In this document: positions 34,529 through 43,767 of the stretch, piece after piece
Layout: each line of letters starts with the position of its first letter
Numbering within the stretch: the first letter of the stretch is position 1
NCBI RefSeq assembly: GCF_007827975.1
Contig: NZ_VITT01000007.1
DNA from: Nitrospirillum viridazoti
GTDB lineage: Bacteria > Pseudomonadota > Alphaproteobacteria > Azospirillales > Azospirillaceae
Length of the DNA stretch: 64,000 nucleotides
Strand: one strand, 5' to 3'
Made by a program: the position numbers and the translations under genes
The notes under the pieces: model-generated
Told to the model about the DNA's origin: nothing
The model's database searches: none
Seen by the model: the letters and a program-made list of their open reading frames with translations, nothing else

Positions 34529-35794
34529 ATGACCCAGCCGCCCATCCCCGCCACCGGCCCGCTGACCGGCCTGAAGGTCCTGGACATGAGCCGGGTGCTG
34601 GCAGGCCCCAGCGCCACGCAAATCCTGGGTGACCTGGGTGCCGACGTGGTGAAGGTGGAACGGCCGGGCCAAGGCGACGACACCCGCGCCTGGGGCCCGC
34701 CTTTCCTTAAGGACGATGCCGGGCAGGACACCCGGGAAAGCGCCTACTACTTGTCGGCCAACCGCAACAAGCGCTCGCTGACCCTGGACTTCACCAATCC
34801 GGCCGGCAAGGCGCTGGCCCTACAGCTGATCGGCCACGCCGACGTGGTGGTGGAGAACTATAAGACCGGTACCCTGGACCGCTATGGCCTGGGCTATGAG
34901 GACCTGCGCGACGCCTTCCCCCGGCTGATCTACTGTTCCATCACCGGCTTCGGCCATACCGGGCCTTATGCCGCCCGCGCCGGCTACGACTACCTGGTGC
35001 AGGGCATGGGCGGTTTCATGTCCCTGACAGGGGAACCGGAGGGTCAGCCGCTGAAGGCCGGCGTCGCCATCGCCGATTTGATGACCGGCACCTACGCCGT
35101 CATCGCCATCCTGGCGGCCCTGCGCCACCGCGACCATACCGGCCGGGGCCAGGCCATCGACCTGTCGCTGTTCGACACCCAGGTCGCCTGGCTGTCCCAC
35201 CCGGGCCAGTATTACCTGACCAGCGGCCATCTGGCACCGCGGGTGGGCAATGCCCATCCCACCATCGTGCCCTACCAGACCTTCGCCACCAGTGACGGCT
35301 GGATCATCCTCGCCGTGGGCAATGACGAGCAGTTCGCCCGTTTCTGCCACCTGACCGGCAACGCCGCCTGGGCCAGCGACCCGCGCTATGCCACCAACCA
35401 GGCGCGGGTGGGCAACCGCGACAGCCTGGTACCCGCCATCGCCGCCGTCATCCAAGGCCAGAGCAGCCAATTCTGGATCGACGCGCTGGAACCACTGGGC
35501 GTGCCCTGCGGCCCCATCAACAGCATCGACAAGGTTTTCGCTGACCCGCAGGTGGCCGCCCGTGGGATGCGCGTCACCCTGCCCCACCCCCAGGCGGGCG
35601 GGACCGGGGCGCCGGGTGCCGGCCTGCCGGGCACGGTGGAGCTGATCGGCAGCCCCATGAAATTCAGCGACACGCCGGTCAACTATCGCCAAGCCCCACC
35701 CACCCTGGGCCAGCACACCGACGCCGTGCTGCAGGACTGGCTGCGGCTGGATGAGGAGGAAATCCGGCAGCTGCGGCATACCGGCGCCTTGTGA
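34529..35794 (+). CDS. CaiB/BaiF family CoA transferase (class III)
   Basis: Transfers CoA between carboxylic acids through an aspartyl-CoA intermediate. The 421 residues include LTGLKVLDMSRVLAGPSATQILGDLGADVVKVERP, the ANRNKRSLTLDF segment, and the catalytic Asp region MTGTYAVIAILAALRHRD. The C-terminal GVPCGPINSIDKVFADPQV is typical. Cytoplasmic. It is divergent from a thioesterase and 71 nt upstream of a dienelactone-hydrolase-like gene on the same strand, suggesting a small degradative unit. Substrate unknown. Confidence 0.93.
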   Translation: MTQPPIPATGPLTGLKVLDMSRVLAGPSATQILGDLGADVVKVERPGQGDDTRAWGPPFLKDDAGQDTRESAYYLSANRNKRSLTLDFTNPAGKALALQLIGHADVVVENYKTGTLDRYGLGYEDLRDAFPRLIYCSITGFGHTGPYAARAGYDYLVQGMGGFMSLTGEPEGQPLKAGVAIADLMTGTYAVIAILAALRHRDHTGRGQAIDLSLFDTQVAWLSHPGQYYLTSGHLAPRVGNAHPTIVPYQTFATSDGWIILAVGNDEQFARFCHLTGNAAWASDPRYATNQARVGNRDSLVPAIAAVIQGQSSQFWIDALEPLGVPCGPINSIDKVFADPQVAARGMRVTLPHPQAGGTGAPGAGLPGTVELIGSPMKFSDTPVNYRQAPPTLGQHTDAVLQDWLRLDEEEIRQLRHTGAL

Positions 35795-35865
35795 GCCGCA
35801 AGGATGCGACGCGGAGGGGCTTGCGGTAAGAGTTCAGCCATAACAACGACGAAGGGGCGACTTCC

Positions 35866-36741
35866 ATGGAAGACAACGTGATCAACCGTCGCGGCTTCAC
35901 CACGGCCGGCCTGGCCGCGGGCTTCGCGCTGGCGGTGCAGCCGGTATCGGCCGAAACCATCATCACCGACGCCGACAACCTGGAGGCCGGCATGGTTCAG
36001 GTGCCCGTGGCCGGCGGCGCCACCATGGGCGCCTATCGCGCCGTGCCCAAATGGGCGGGCCAGGGCGGGCACCATCCCGTGGTACTGGTGGTGCAGGAAA
36101 TCTTCGGCCTGCACGAGCACATCCGCGACCTGTGCCGGCGCCTGGCCAAATGGGGCTATTACGCCATCGCCCCCGACCTGTATTTCCGCCAGGGGGACGC
36201 CACCAAGGTGCCGGACATCCCCACCCTGGTGCGCGACATCGTGTCCAAGGTGTCGGATGAGCAGGTCATGGCCGACCTGGATGCCACCGTCGCCTTCGTG
36301 AAGACCGATGGGAGAGCCGACACCCGGCACATGGCCATCACCGGCTTCTGCTGGGGCGGACGCATCGTCTGGCTCTATTCCGCGCACAATCCCGACCTGA
36401 AGGCCGGCGCCGCCTGGTACGGCCGGCTGGTGGGCAACACCGACGCCGCCCATCCCAAGAACCCCATAGACCTGGTGGATCAGCTGAACGCCCCCGTCCT
36501 GGGCCTGTACGGCGCCAAGGACGAAGGCATCCCGGTCGCCAGCGTGGATCAGATGCGGGCTGCCCTGGCCAAGGGCGACAAGGCCGCCAGCGACTGCAAG
36601 CTGATGGTGTTCGAGGATTCCGGCCACGGCTTCAATGCCGACTACCGTCCCAGCTACAACCCTGTCGACGCCAAGGCGGCGTGGAAGCAAATGCTGGAAT
36701 GGTTCAAGAAGCATGGCGTGCCCTACGTGCCGCACGGCTGA
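35866..36741 (+). CDS. Dienelactone hydrolase family protein with Tat-type signal
   Basis: Alpha/beta-hydrolase of the dienelactone hydrolase family, 291 residues. The N-terminus INRRGFTTAGLAAGFALAV carries a twin-arginine-like motif and hydrophobic stretch ending at VSAE, so export to the periplasm is likely. The catalytic triad is visible: Cys in TGFCWGGRIV, Asp in YGAKDEGIPV and His in DSGHGFNAD. EIFGLHEHIRDLCRRLA is the family signature near the oxyanion site. A terminator follows 135 nt downstream. Substrate unknown. Confidence 0.92.
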   Translation: MEDNVINRRGFTTAGLAAGFALAVQPVSAETIITDADNLEAGMVQVPVAGGATMGAYRAVPKWAGQGGHHPVVLVVQEIFGLHEHIRDLCRRLAKWGYYAIAPDLYFRQGDATKVPDIPTLVRDIVSKVSDEQVMADLDATVAFVKTDGRADTRHMAITGFCWGGRIVWLYSAHNPDLKAGAAWYGRLVGNTDAAHPKNPIDLVDQLNAPVLGLYGAKDEGIPVASVDQMRAALAKGDKAASDCKLMVFEDSGHGFNADYRPSYNPVDAKAAWKQMLEWFKKHGVPYVPHG

Positions 36742-37184
36742 GGCACCCGAAATTTTTCTTGAATCGGACGCGACCGCGTCCGCCGGAGATTTCCGGGGAG
36801 CGTAGCGGACTGGAAATCGAGGACGAGCCAAAGCCACGGATGCGGCTGCCGGCGCCCGAGGAACTGGAACAAAGAAAAAAGGCCCGCCTGCGGGGGAGCG
36901 GCGGGCCTTTTAAGAGGCCGGGTTGGGCGCGGGGAGCAACCCACCCGGACGGGGAAGCAGAAACGGGACCGAGGTCGCCGTCTCGGGTGCCGGAGAGGTT
37001 GGGGCCATCCCCGGCACAAGAAGAAGACTATGCCCGCCGAACCGCTGCGGCTGTGACCAATATCACTACGGTGCGGAGCGTAAGCATGCCCTGCCATGCG
37101 TGAACCGCCCTTGAATGGGCGGCCGTGCATCCCCGCGAGGCTACGCTGGCCCCTCAACCTCGTGCCGCCTATACTGATGCCATT
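36742..37184. other. Intergenic region, 443 bp
   Basis: Holds the terminator at 36877-36911 and a small GGACGCG/CGCGTCC dyad near 36767-36782. No coding sequence is supported. Composition becomes less GC-rich toward the small gene at 37185. Confidence 0.5.
36877..36911 (+). terminator. Rho-independent terminator
   Basis: AAAAGGCCCGCC (36877-36888) pairs perfectly with GGCGGGCCTTTT (36900-36911), 11-nt loop, ending in T4; it can work on both strands. Confidence 0.85.
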
Positions 37185-37508
37185 ATGAGCGATCACGACA
37201 CTCCACTGACGCCACAAGAGAAGAAGGCGCTTAGCTACGCCAAAGACCGGCGGAACGACTATCGTGAAAACGATAAGGCGTCGCGCAAGGCCATACCCTT
37301 GCGCAAGGCCCGTGAGCATCGGAGCGACCGTCGCCAAGTCAGTCAGGCCTTGGCTATTGCGCTATCTCTCGATGAAGCACAGGCAGAGTTGATTGAAAGC
37401 TCCGCCCGCCAAGACCTGAACCGCGTTGGCGGATGGCGAAAAACCCCAGACATCTCGCTTGGAGACTTGATTAGCCGGCAGGCTAACCGACGCCAACGAC
37501 AGGAATAG
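37185..37508 (+). CDS. Small basic hypothetical protein of atypical composition
   Basis: A 107-residue hydrophilic, strongly charged protein: helical KKALSYAKDRRNDYREND, basic RKAIPLRKAREHRSDRRQVS, an acidic helix SLDEAQAELIESSARQDLN and a basic end SRQANRRQRQE. Third codon positions are clearly less GC-rich than in neighbours, which suggests an acquired gene. No Shine-Dalgarno is obvious before ATG 37185. No domain recognised; the charge pattern is compatible with nucleic-acid binding, but this is only a guess. It converges on the SDR gene with 9 nt between stops. Confidence 0.6.
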   Translation: MSDHDTPLTPQEKKALSYAKDRRNDYRENDKASRKAIPLRKAREHRSDRRQVSQALAIALSLDEAQAELIESSARQDLNRVGGWRKTPDISLGDLISRQANRRQRQE

Positions 37509-37517
37509 GCACGCCAA

Positions 37518-38249
37518 CTACAGAGCGATACACTCGCCATGGCGGGTGTTGTCGGGCGCCACCAGGTCCAGGATGGTGGGTACGACCCGGGTCACGGGCG
37601 GCTGGGTATCGGGCTTTTCCCCAGGAAAAGCCTGGGCCCGCAGCTTGGTGGGCATGGGGCCGGGATCCACCAGGTTCACCTTCAGGGGGCTCTGCAGCAC
37701 TTCCTGCGCGTAGGTCAGCGCCATCATCTCCAGACCCGCCTTGGCCACGGCGTAGGCGTTCCAGTAGGCCACCGGCTCATGGCCATAGCGGTCGGTGATG
37801 AAAACGGCGCGGCCCGCGTCAGAACCGCGCAGCAGGGGATCGAGCGTGCGGATCAGGCGCATGTTGGCGGTCAGCGTCAGGGCCAGCACCTTGTCCCATT
37901 GCTTCACGTCGGCATGGGCCATCGGGCCGATGGCGCCCAGCATGCCGGCGTTGGCCACCAGGATGTCCACCCGCTTGAACCGGTCCAGCAGGGCCGGGCC
38001 GAGCACGTCCAGTTGGGCGGGGTCGGCCGCCATGTCCTGGGGGATGAGGGTGGCGGTGCCCCCGGCGGCGCGGATGGCGTCGTCCACCTCCTCCAGCCCG
38101 CCCACGGTGCGGGCGATCAGCACGACGTGCGCGCCCTCCGCCGCCAAGCCCTTGGCCACGGCGGCGCCCAGCCCGCGCGACGCACCGGTGACGACGGCGA
38201 CACGGCCTTTAAGACGGCCCGGGACGGCGGGGGAGGCAGGCTCGGTCAT
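37518..38249 (-). CDS. Short-chain dehydrogenase/reductase
   Basis: NAD(P)-dependent oxidoreductase of the SDR superfamily, 243 residues from ATG 38249 with GAGGAAAG 9 nt upstream. It has the Rossmann glycine motif VVTGASRGLGAAVAKGLA, the NAG strand LVANAGMLG and the catalytic YxxxK in WNAYAVAKAG. The usual catalytic Ser lies in the strand AVFITDRYGHEP, where a Ser is not evident (Thr/Asp instead), so activity deserves care. Substrate unknown. Next to a Lrp regulator gene on the same strand. Confidence 0.9.
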   Translation of the reverse strand: MTEPASPAVPGRLKGRVAVVTGASRGLGAAVAKGLAAEGAHVVLIARTVGGLEEVDDAIRAAGGTATLIPQDMAADPAQLDVLGPALLDRFKRVDILVANAGMLGAIGPMAHADVKQWDKVLALTLTANMRLIRTLDPLLRGSDAGRAVFITDRYGHEPVAYWNAYAVAKAGLEMMALTYAQEVLQSPLKVNLVDPGPMPTKLRAQAFPGEKPDTQPPVTRVVPTILDLVAPDNTRHGECIAL

Positions 38250-38359
38250 GCGGGACGCTTTCCTCGGATAAAGGTTTTTCGGCGACACGGGTGGGCGCGA
38301 GGTGCCCACGCGTCACCGCAACGGCTGGCTTTGCGGTTTACGGCCTGGCATCGCGTCCG

Positions 38360-38866
38360 TCAATCGCCGCCCACGGTGACGACGTCGGCCAACGGCAGGG
38401 CCGTGCGCTTCATGACCGTGCGCAGGGTGAAGCTGGAATGGACGCGGGCCACCCCCGGCAGGCGGGTCAGGATGCGGTTGTGCAGGGCTTCATAATCGGC
38501 GGCCCCCGCCACCACCACGCGCAGCAGATAATCGCTGTCGCCCGACATCAGATAGCACTCCATCACCTGCGGGCAGGTGGCCAGCGCCTCCTCGAACGCG
38601 CGCAGGTAGGGCTCCGTCTGTTTCTCCAGCGTCACCTGCACGAACACGCTCTCCGGCCGCCCGCAGGAGGCGGGGTCCAGGATGGCGGTGTAGCCGCTGA
38701 TGATCCCCGCCTCCTCCATCGCCTTGACGCGGCGCAGGCAGGCGCTCTCCGACAGGTGGACATGGGCCGCCAGTTCCGAATTGGGGATGCGGCCATGTTC
38801 CTGCAGGCGAGCCAGAATGGCACGATCAATCCTATCCAGTACCATTGTTCGCAGACTCTGCCGCAT
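38360..38866 (-). CDS. Lrp/AsnC-family transcriptional regulator, probable regulator of alanine dehydrogenase
   Basis: Amino-acid-responsive regulator. The HTH is LDRIDRAILARLQEHGRIPNSELAAHVHLSESACLRRVKAMEEAG, followed by a RAM effector domain (VMECYLMSGDSDYLLRVVVAG, RVHSSFTLRTVMK). ATG 38866 gives 168 residues; ATG 38845 just before the HTH is equally possible. It is divergent from ald with about 160 bp between, the classic arrangement for AldR/Lrp control of alanine catabolism. Regulation is inferred from that context. Confidence 0.92.
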   Translation of the reverse strand: MRQSLRTMVLDRIDRAILARLQEHGRIPNSELAAHVHLSESACLRRVKAMEEAGIISGYTAILDPASCGRPESVFVQVTLEKQTEPYLRAFEEALATCPQVMECYLMSGDSDYLLRVVVAGAADYEALHNRILTRLPGVARVHSSFTLRTVMKRTALPLADVVTVGGD

Positions 38867-39026
38867 TGGACGTCTTTCACGATGCTCTCTTGCGTATTGT
38901 GCGCCGGTCCTAACCTTCAACGCAAGGACATGCACCGGCTTTCGGCCTTATCTTGGGCTCCGAAATCGAGGCAACGGTTGCGCGACCGGACAGGCGGCGC
39001 CAACCCAGATGATCCGGGAGAAAACC

Positions 39027-40142
39027 ATGCTGGTCGGCGTTCCTAAGGAAATCAAAAACCACGAGTATCGCGTCGGTCTGATCCCCGGCAACGTGCGCCA
39101 GCTGGTGGCCCACGGCCACTCGGTCATCGTGCAGAAGAACGCCGGCACCGCCATCGGCCTGACGGACGAGCAGTACGCCGCCGCCGGCGCCACCCTGGTG
39201 GATACCGCCGAGGAGATCTTCGCCAAGGCCGACATGATCGTGAAGGTGAAGGAGCCGCAGCCGCACGAGTGCCGCATGCTGCGCCCCGGCCAGGTGCTGT
39301 TCACCTACCTGCACCTGGCCCCCGATCCGGAGCAGACCGAGCTGCTGCTGGCCTCCGGCGCCATCTGCATCGCCTATGAGACCGTGACCGACGTTCGCGG
39401 CGGCCTGCCCCTGCTGGCGCCCATGAGCGAGGTCGCCGGCCGCATGTCCATCCAAGCCGGCGCCAAGTGCCTGGAGAAGAGCTATGGCGGCAACGGCATC
39501 CTGCTGGGCGGCGTGCCCGGTACCCCGGCCGCCAAGGTCGTGGTCATCGGCGGCGGCGTGGTCGGCCTGAACGCGGCCCGCATGGCCGTGGGCCTGGAGG
39601 CGGAAGTGACCGTGCTGGACAAGTCGCTGGACCGGCTGCGCCAGATCGACCAGCAGTACGGCCGCCGCGTGAACACGCTCTACGCCAACATCGACACCAT
39701 TGAGCAGGCGGTGCTGGACGCCGACCTGGTCATCGGCGCCGTGCTGGTGCCGGGCGCCAACGCCCCGCGCGTCGTCACCAAGGAGATGGTGGCCAAGATG
39801 CGCCCCGGCAGCGTGCTGGTGGACGTGTCCATCGACCAGGGCGGCTGCTTCGAGACCTCGCACGCCACCACGCACGCCGACCCGACCTATGTGGTCGACG
39901 GCGTCATCCACTACTGCGTGGCCAACATGCCGGGCGCCGTGGCCCGGACCTCCACCTTCGCCCTGAACAACGCCACCTCCCCCTTCGTCCTGGCCCTGGC
40001 CGACAAGGGCTGGCAGCAGGCCTTGGCCGATGACGTGCATCTGCGCAACGGCCTGAACGTGTTCCGCGGCAAGCTGACCCACCCCGCCCTGGTGGAAGAG
40101 GGCGACGCCCGTTACCTGGCGGCGGCCAAGGCCATCGCCTGA
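39027..40142 (+). CDS. ald: Alanine dehydrogenase
   Basis: Catalyses reversible NAD-dependent oxidative deamination of L-alanine to pyruvate and ammonium. ATG 39027 with GGGAG 7 nt upstream gives 371 residues, the standard length. It starts MLVGVPKEIKNHEYRVGLIP. Substrate residues include the Lys in VKVKEPQPHE and the His in FTYLHLAPD; the NAD-binding glycine motif is VVVIGGGVVGLNAARMA, and SIDQGGCFETSHATTH is the conserved C-terminal block. Divergent from a Lrp gene and closed by a strong terminator. Confidence 0.97.
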   Translation: MLVGVPKEIKNHEYRVGLIPGNVRQLVAHGHSVIVQKNAGTAIGLTDEQYAAAGATLVDTAEEIFAKADMIVKVKEPQPHECRMLRPGQVLFTYLHLAPDPEQTELLLASGAICIAYETVTDVRGGLPLLAPMSEVAGRMSIQAGAKCLEKSYGGNGILLGGVPGTPAAKVVVIGGGVVGLNAARMAVGLEAEVTVLDKSLDRLRQIDQQYGRRVNTLYANIDTIEQAVLDADLVIGAVLVPGANAPRVVTKEMVAKMRPGSVLVDVSIDQGGCFETSHATTHADPTYVVDGVIHYCVANMPGAVARTSTFALNNATSPFVLALADKGWQQALADDVHLRNGLNVFRGKLTHPALVEEGDARYLAAAKAIA

Positions 40143-40177
40143 CCCCTTCCAGGTCAGCGACAAAAGTTGAGTTGCGA

Positions 40178-40204
40178 AGGCCCGGCGGCGACGCCGGGCC
40201 TTTT
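40178..40204 (+). terminator. Rho-independent terminator of ald
   Basis: AGGCCCGGCG (40178-40187) pairs perfectly with 40192-40201, 4-nt loop GCGA, then T4. Confidence 0.92.
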
Positions 40205-40314
40205 CGCTGCCTGCCTCAGGCTGGCCGACGTGCGACACCGTAACCCAAGCCTTTTCCCTGGTCCTGGCCTCGGCAAGTCGCTTAAGTTGCATTGATCGAG
40301 ACGCGGGGACACCT

Positions 40315-40509
40315 ATGACGTTCACGGACGGGTTTTTATTGCTCCTCTTGTTCGGCGGGGGCTTCGTTTTGTGGAGCTTGTCGGACCTGATTGAAGCCAA
40401 GGAGCAGGAAATCCGCGAGCGTACGCGAAAACAAAAGCTGAAAAACGACCGCGAAGAACAGCGGATAAAGCAGCAACAGGACGGCGCGGCGTCCCCAGCT
40501 GGCGCCTGA
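40315..40509 (+). CDS. Small single-pass membrane protein with basic coiled coil
   Basis: A 64-residue protein: N-terminal helix FLLLLLFGGGFVLWSLSDLI followed by a charged helical tail (EAKEQEIRERTRKQKLKNDR, EEQRIKQQQ) likely to form a coiled coil. GGGGA lies 6-7 nt before the ATG. It ends 5 nt before the cupin gene, so the two are probably co-transcribed. Not recognised; the design resembles small membrane-tethered adaptor proteins. Confidence 0.6.
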   Translation: MTFTDGFLLLLLFGGGFVLWSLSDLIEAKEQEIRERTRKQKLKNDREEQRIKQQQDGAASPAGA

Positions 40510-40514
40510 CCGCC

Positions 40515-40856
40515 ATGCAAACCCCGCCCTGGCTTCTTTCCGCCACCCAGGCCCTGGCCACCCTGCCCGATGTCCCGGCGGGGGAACGATTCCAATACCT
40601 GCTGGAACACGGCACCATGAAGGTGGGCATTTACGGCCCGCGCGGCCACGACCCGCAAGGCCCCCATGTCCGCGACGAAATCTATGTGATCATCAGCGGC
40701 ATCGGCACCTTCGTGAAGAATGGCGAGCGCCGGCCCTTCCAGCCACACGACCTGCTGTTCGTGGAAGCCGGCGCCGAGCATCGCTTCGAGGATTTCAGCG
40801 ACGACTTCGCCACCTGGGTGCTGTTCTGGGGACCGAAGGGCGGGGAGCCCGCCTAG
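40515..40856 (+). CDS. Cupin-domain protein
   Basis: A 113-residue single-domain cupin. The metal-binding segments are PHVRDEIYVIISGIGTFVKNGE (motif 1, with the first His and the Glu) and VEAGAEHRFEDFSDDFATWVLFW (motif 2, with the final His). Function is open: isomerase, oxygenase or binding protein. It lies 5 nt after a small membrane-protein gene, and its stop codon overlaps that of the convergent GGDEF-EAL gene (shared CTAG at 40853-40856). Confidence 0.85.
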   Translation: MQTPPWLLSATQALATLPDVPAGERFQYLLEHGTMKVGIYGPRGHDPQGPHVRDEIYVIISGIGTFVKNGERRPFQPHDLLFVEAGAEHRFEDFSDDFATWVLFWGPKGGEPA

Positions 40857-43129
40857 GCGCTGCGCCCCTCGCGGCCGTCCTCCCGCGCCATCAGCAGCGG
40901 GTGCAGGAAGCGCGCCTCCAGCTGGCGGGCGGGCATGGGTTCGGCGATGAAGAAGCCCTGGACGACGGGGCAGCCCTCGGCCACCAGCCAGGCCAGCTGC
41001 TCCTCCCGCTCCACGCCCTCGGCCACCACTTCCAAGCCCAGGCGCGCGCCCAGGGTCAGAATCATGGCGGCGATGGCGCTGTCGCGTGGCAGGTCCTGCA
41101 CGAAGGCCCGGTCGATCTTCAGCGTGTCGATGGGCATCTGGCGCAGGTAGGACAGCGAGGAGAAGCCGGTGCCGAAATCATCCACGGCGATGCGCACGCC
41201 CAGCCGCTTCAGGCGCCACAGCACCTCAAGCGAGCGGGCGCTGTCCACCATGACGCTTTCCGTCACCTCGATCTCGATGCGGTCGGCGGGCACGCCGCTG
41301 CGCGCCAGGCAGTCGCGCACGCGCTCGACGAAGCCAGGGGCGATGATCTGCCGGGCGGAGACGTTCACGGCGATGTGGAAGTCGGGCAGCAGCTTGGTCC
41401 AATGCGTGGCCTCGCGCACCGCCTGGTCCAGCACCCAGCTGCCCAGTTCCATGATCAGGCCCGAATCCTCGGCCACGGTCATGAAGGCGCCGGGCTGCAC
41501 CAGCTGGCCGTCATGCTTCCAGCGCACCAGCGCCTCCGCCCCCACCAAGGCCTGGTCGGCGGCGCGCACCTTGGGCTGGAAGTACAGCTCGAACGAGCCG
41601 ATGCTGAGCGCCTGTCGCAGATTGGCCTCGGTGCTGAGCCGGTTCTCCGCCCGCTCGCTCATCTCGCGGGAGAAGAAGCGGTATTGGCCGCGGCCGGCGG
41701 CCTTGGCGGCGTATAGCGCCGTGTCGGCCTGGCGCAGCAAGGTGCTGGCGGTATCGGCGTCGCCATTGGGGGGCCCCTCGCTGGCCAGGGCCACGCCGAT
41801 GGAGGCGCCGGCGTGCAGCAAATGCCCGCCCTCCACCATCAACGGCGATTCCAGGGCCTTCAGCAGGCGCTCCGCCAGCACGGCGGCGTCCACCGCCTCC
41901 AGCGCGTTTTCCGTCACCACCAGGAACTCGTCGCCGCCCAGGCGGCCCAGCATGTCGTCCTCGCCGATGCAGTCGCGCAGGCGCCCCGCCACGGCCTTCA
42001 GCAATCGGTCGCCCACGTCGTGGCCCAGGCTGTCGTTCACATGCTTGAACCGGTCCAGGTCCAGGAAGAACAGGGCGATGCCGCGCCCGCTGGCGCGGTC
42101 CATGCGGCCATGGGGGTCTTCCTGGCGGGCCAATTCCGGGTTGTACAGCCGCCGCTCCCGCCGTCTCAGTGCCTCTTCCAGGCGGCGTTGCAGCAGCAGG
42201 CGGTTGGGCAGGCCGGTCAGGACGTCATGGGTCGCCAGCTGTTCCATGTCCGAGCGGCTGCGGTCCAGCAGGCGCAGCACCTCGTTGAAGCGGCGGACCA
42301 GATAGCCCAGCTCGTTATCCGCCTGGCGGGGGAAGTCGGGCAGGCGGGCCGCCCCTGCGCGCGACGGATCGATGCGGGCCACGGCAAGGCCCACCGCGCG
42401 CAGCGGCCGGGTCAGGAAGGTGTGCAGCAGCAAAGCCAGCACCACGCCCAGCGCCAGGTCGCGCACCAGGCCGCCCACCACCGTGGTGCGGATGAAGGCG
42501 GCGTAGTCGGCCGCCGCCCGGCTGGTGTCCATCTCCAGCTCCAGCCGGCCGATGATGGGACTGTTGCGGGGGCTGCCGGCCGGGCGGTACAGCAGGCGCT
42601 GGGTCCGCGCCAGGTCCTGGAAGACGGAAGTGAAGCGGGCGCCGGACAGCCAGCCGCGCCAGAAGGCCCCGCCCTCCTCCGCCGGCGGCAGGTCACGCGC
42701 GCCGTCGGCCAGCACCCGGTCCGGCATTTCGATGAGGCGCACGGCGCGCACACCGTCGATGGCCAAGACGGATCGAACCAGTCCGGACGCCAGGTCGGGA
42801 TCCAGGTTCCACACGGCGGCACTGGCCGTGTTCTCCACCAGGTCCAGCACCATGCGGCCGGCGTTGGCGAACTTGGCCCGCTCCCGCTCCGCCTGGCCGA
42901 TACCCTGGATCAGCGACAGGATGGCGCCGATGACCAGGGCAGACAGCAGGGCCAGGGCCGCCTGGCGCACCGCCAGGGACCGCCAGAAGGCCACCGTCAT
43001 TTGATGGCGGCGCATCGCCTCCTGCCGGCGGGCGCGGCGCACACGCCAGGCGCACACCCAGCGCGGCAGGCGAATGCCCAACAGCCGGGGGGCCGGCACA
43101 CCGGAACGGATGGCGTTGGGCTTGGTCAC
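40853..43129 (-). CDS. GGDEF-EAL dual-domain cyclic di-GMP enzyme
   Basis: Membrane protein that can make and/or break cyclic di-GMP. GTG 43129 has AAGGG about 6 nt upstream and gives 758 residues; ATG 43219, only 6 nt after the receiver gene, is an alternative. Order: Arg-rich lead, membrane helix (AALALLSALVIGAILSLIQG), periplasmic sensor, second helix (VVGGLVRDLALGVVLALLLH), HAMP-like linker, GGDEF with intact RLGGDEFLVV, and EAL with intact GAEALVRWK, IAVNVSARQ and AVDDFGTGFSSLSYL. The I-site is absent (GEDD where RxxD is expected). It follows a single-domain receiver gene, probably in one operon, so receiver control is plausible. Confidence 0.92.
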   Translation of the reverse strand: MTKPNAIRSGVPAPRLLGIRLPRWVCAWRVRRARRQEAMRRHQMTVAFWRSLAVRQAALALLSALVIGAILSLIQGIGQAERERAKFANAGRMVLDLVENTASAAVWNLDPDLASGLVRSVLAIDGVRAVRLIEMPDRVLADGARDLPPAEEGGAFWRGWLSGARFTSVFQDLARTQRLLYRPAGSPRNSPIIGRLELEMDTSRAAADYAAFIRTTVVGGLVRDLALGVVLALLLHTFLTRPLRAVGLAVARIDPSRAGAARLPDFPRQADNELGYLVRRFNEVLRLLDRSRSDMEQLATHDVLTGLPNRLLLQRRLEEALRRRERRLYNPELARQEDPHGRMDRASGRGIALFFLDLDRFKHVNDSLGHDVGDRLLKAVAGRLRDCIGEDDMLGRLGGDEFLVVTENALEAVDAAVLAERLLKALESPLMVEGGHLLHAGASIGVALASEGPPNGDADTASTLLRQADTALYAAKAAGRGQYRFFSREMSERAENRLSTEANLRQALSIGSFELYFQPKVRAADQALVGAEALVRWKHDGQLVQPGAFMTVAEDSGLIMELGSWVLDQAVREATHWTKLLPDFHIAVNVSARQIIAPGFVERVRDCLARSGVPADRIEIEVTESVMVDSARSLEVLWRLKRLGVRIAVDDFGTGFSSLSYLRQMPIDTLKIDRAFVQDLPRDSAIAAMILTLGARLGLEVVAEGVEREEQLAWLVAEGCPVVQGFFIAEPMPARQLEARFLHPLLMAREDGREGRSA

Positions 43130-43225
43130 AGCACGCCCTTCGCCGGTGAAACCGCCGGCGTCCGTCCCATCCCGTTTTCTTCGCCCCGCGCCATCGCCAT
43201 TCCTATTCCCCGCCGCCATCCCCGC

Positions 43226-43624
43226 CTATCGCCGCGGCGCCATCACCACCTGCAGCTTCTCCCGCAGGTTCACCAGGGTGACGGGCTTGGCGATGAACGC
43301 GTCGACACCCAAATCCCTGGCCTTCAAAACCGTTACCTTGTCCGCGCGATTGGTCAGAAAAACCACAGGAATGTGATGTCCTTGCGTTTCCCGCGCCCGA
43401 AGGTGCTGCAGGAAGGTCAACCCGTCGACCGGCGCCATGTCGATGTCAGCGATGATGACGTCCGGCCGGCGTTCCATGGCCACGTTCAGGCCGGACGACC
43501 CGTCCTCCGCCTCCATCACCGTGCCGAAGTCCAGCTGCCGCAGGATACGGACGACGACACCACGGATGAAACTTTGATCCTCAATCACCAGGGAGCTGCG
43601 GAAATTGAATGAAATCGCACCCAT
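43226..43624 (-). CDS. Single-domain response regulator (CheY-like)
   Basis: A 132-residue receiver domain alone, starting MGAISFNFRSSLVIEDQSFIRG with GGGGAT 7 nt upstream. The acidic pocket (VIEDQ), phospho-acceptor Asp in VIIADIDMAPVDG, the Thr in VVFLTNRAD and the conserved Lys in AFIAKPVTLVNL are all present. No output domain. It sits directly upstream of the GGDEF-EAL gene and downstream of a broken hybrid kinase gene, so it may connect kinase input to cyclic di-GMP turnover. Confidence 0.9.
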   Translation of the reverse strand: MGAISFNFRSSLVIEDQSFIRGVVVRILRQLDFGTVMEAEDGSSGLNVAMERRPDVIIADIDMAPVDGLTFLQHLRARETQGHHIPVVFLTNRADKVTVLKARDLGVDAFIAKPVTLVNLREKLQVVMAPRR

Positions 43625-43767
43625 CTGCCATCCCCAAACGGCCGCCGCCTTCAAATCCAAACAATTTTATTTTAACGAGGAATGAATACACACCCCATCC
43701 CGGCTTCCGGAACATGAAGCCCCGGAATACAGGATTAGTATAGGCAGAAATGATGGTGGTCGTCTTC

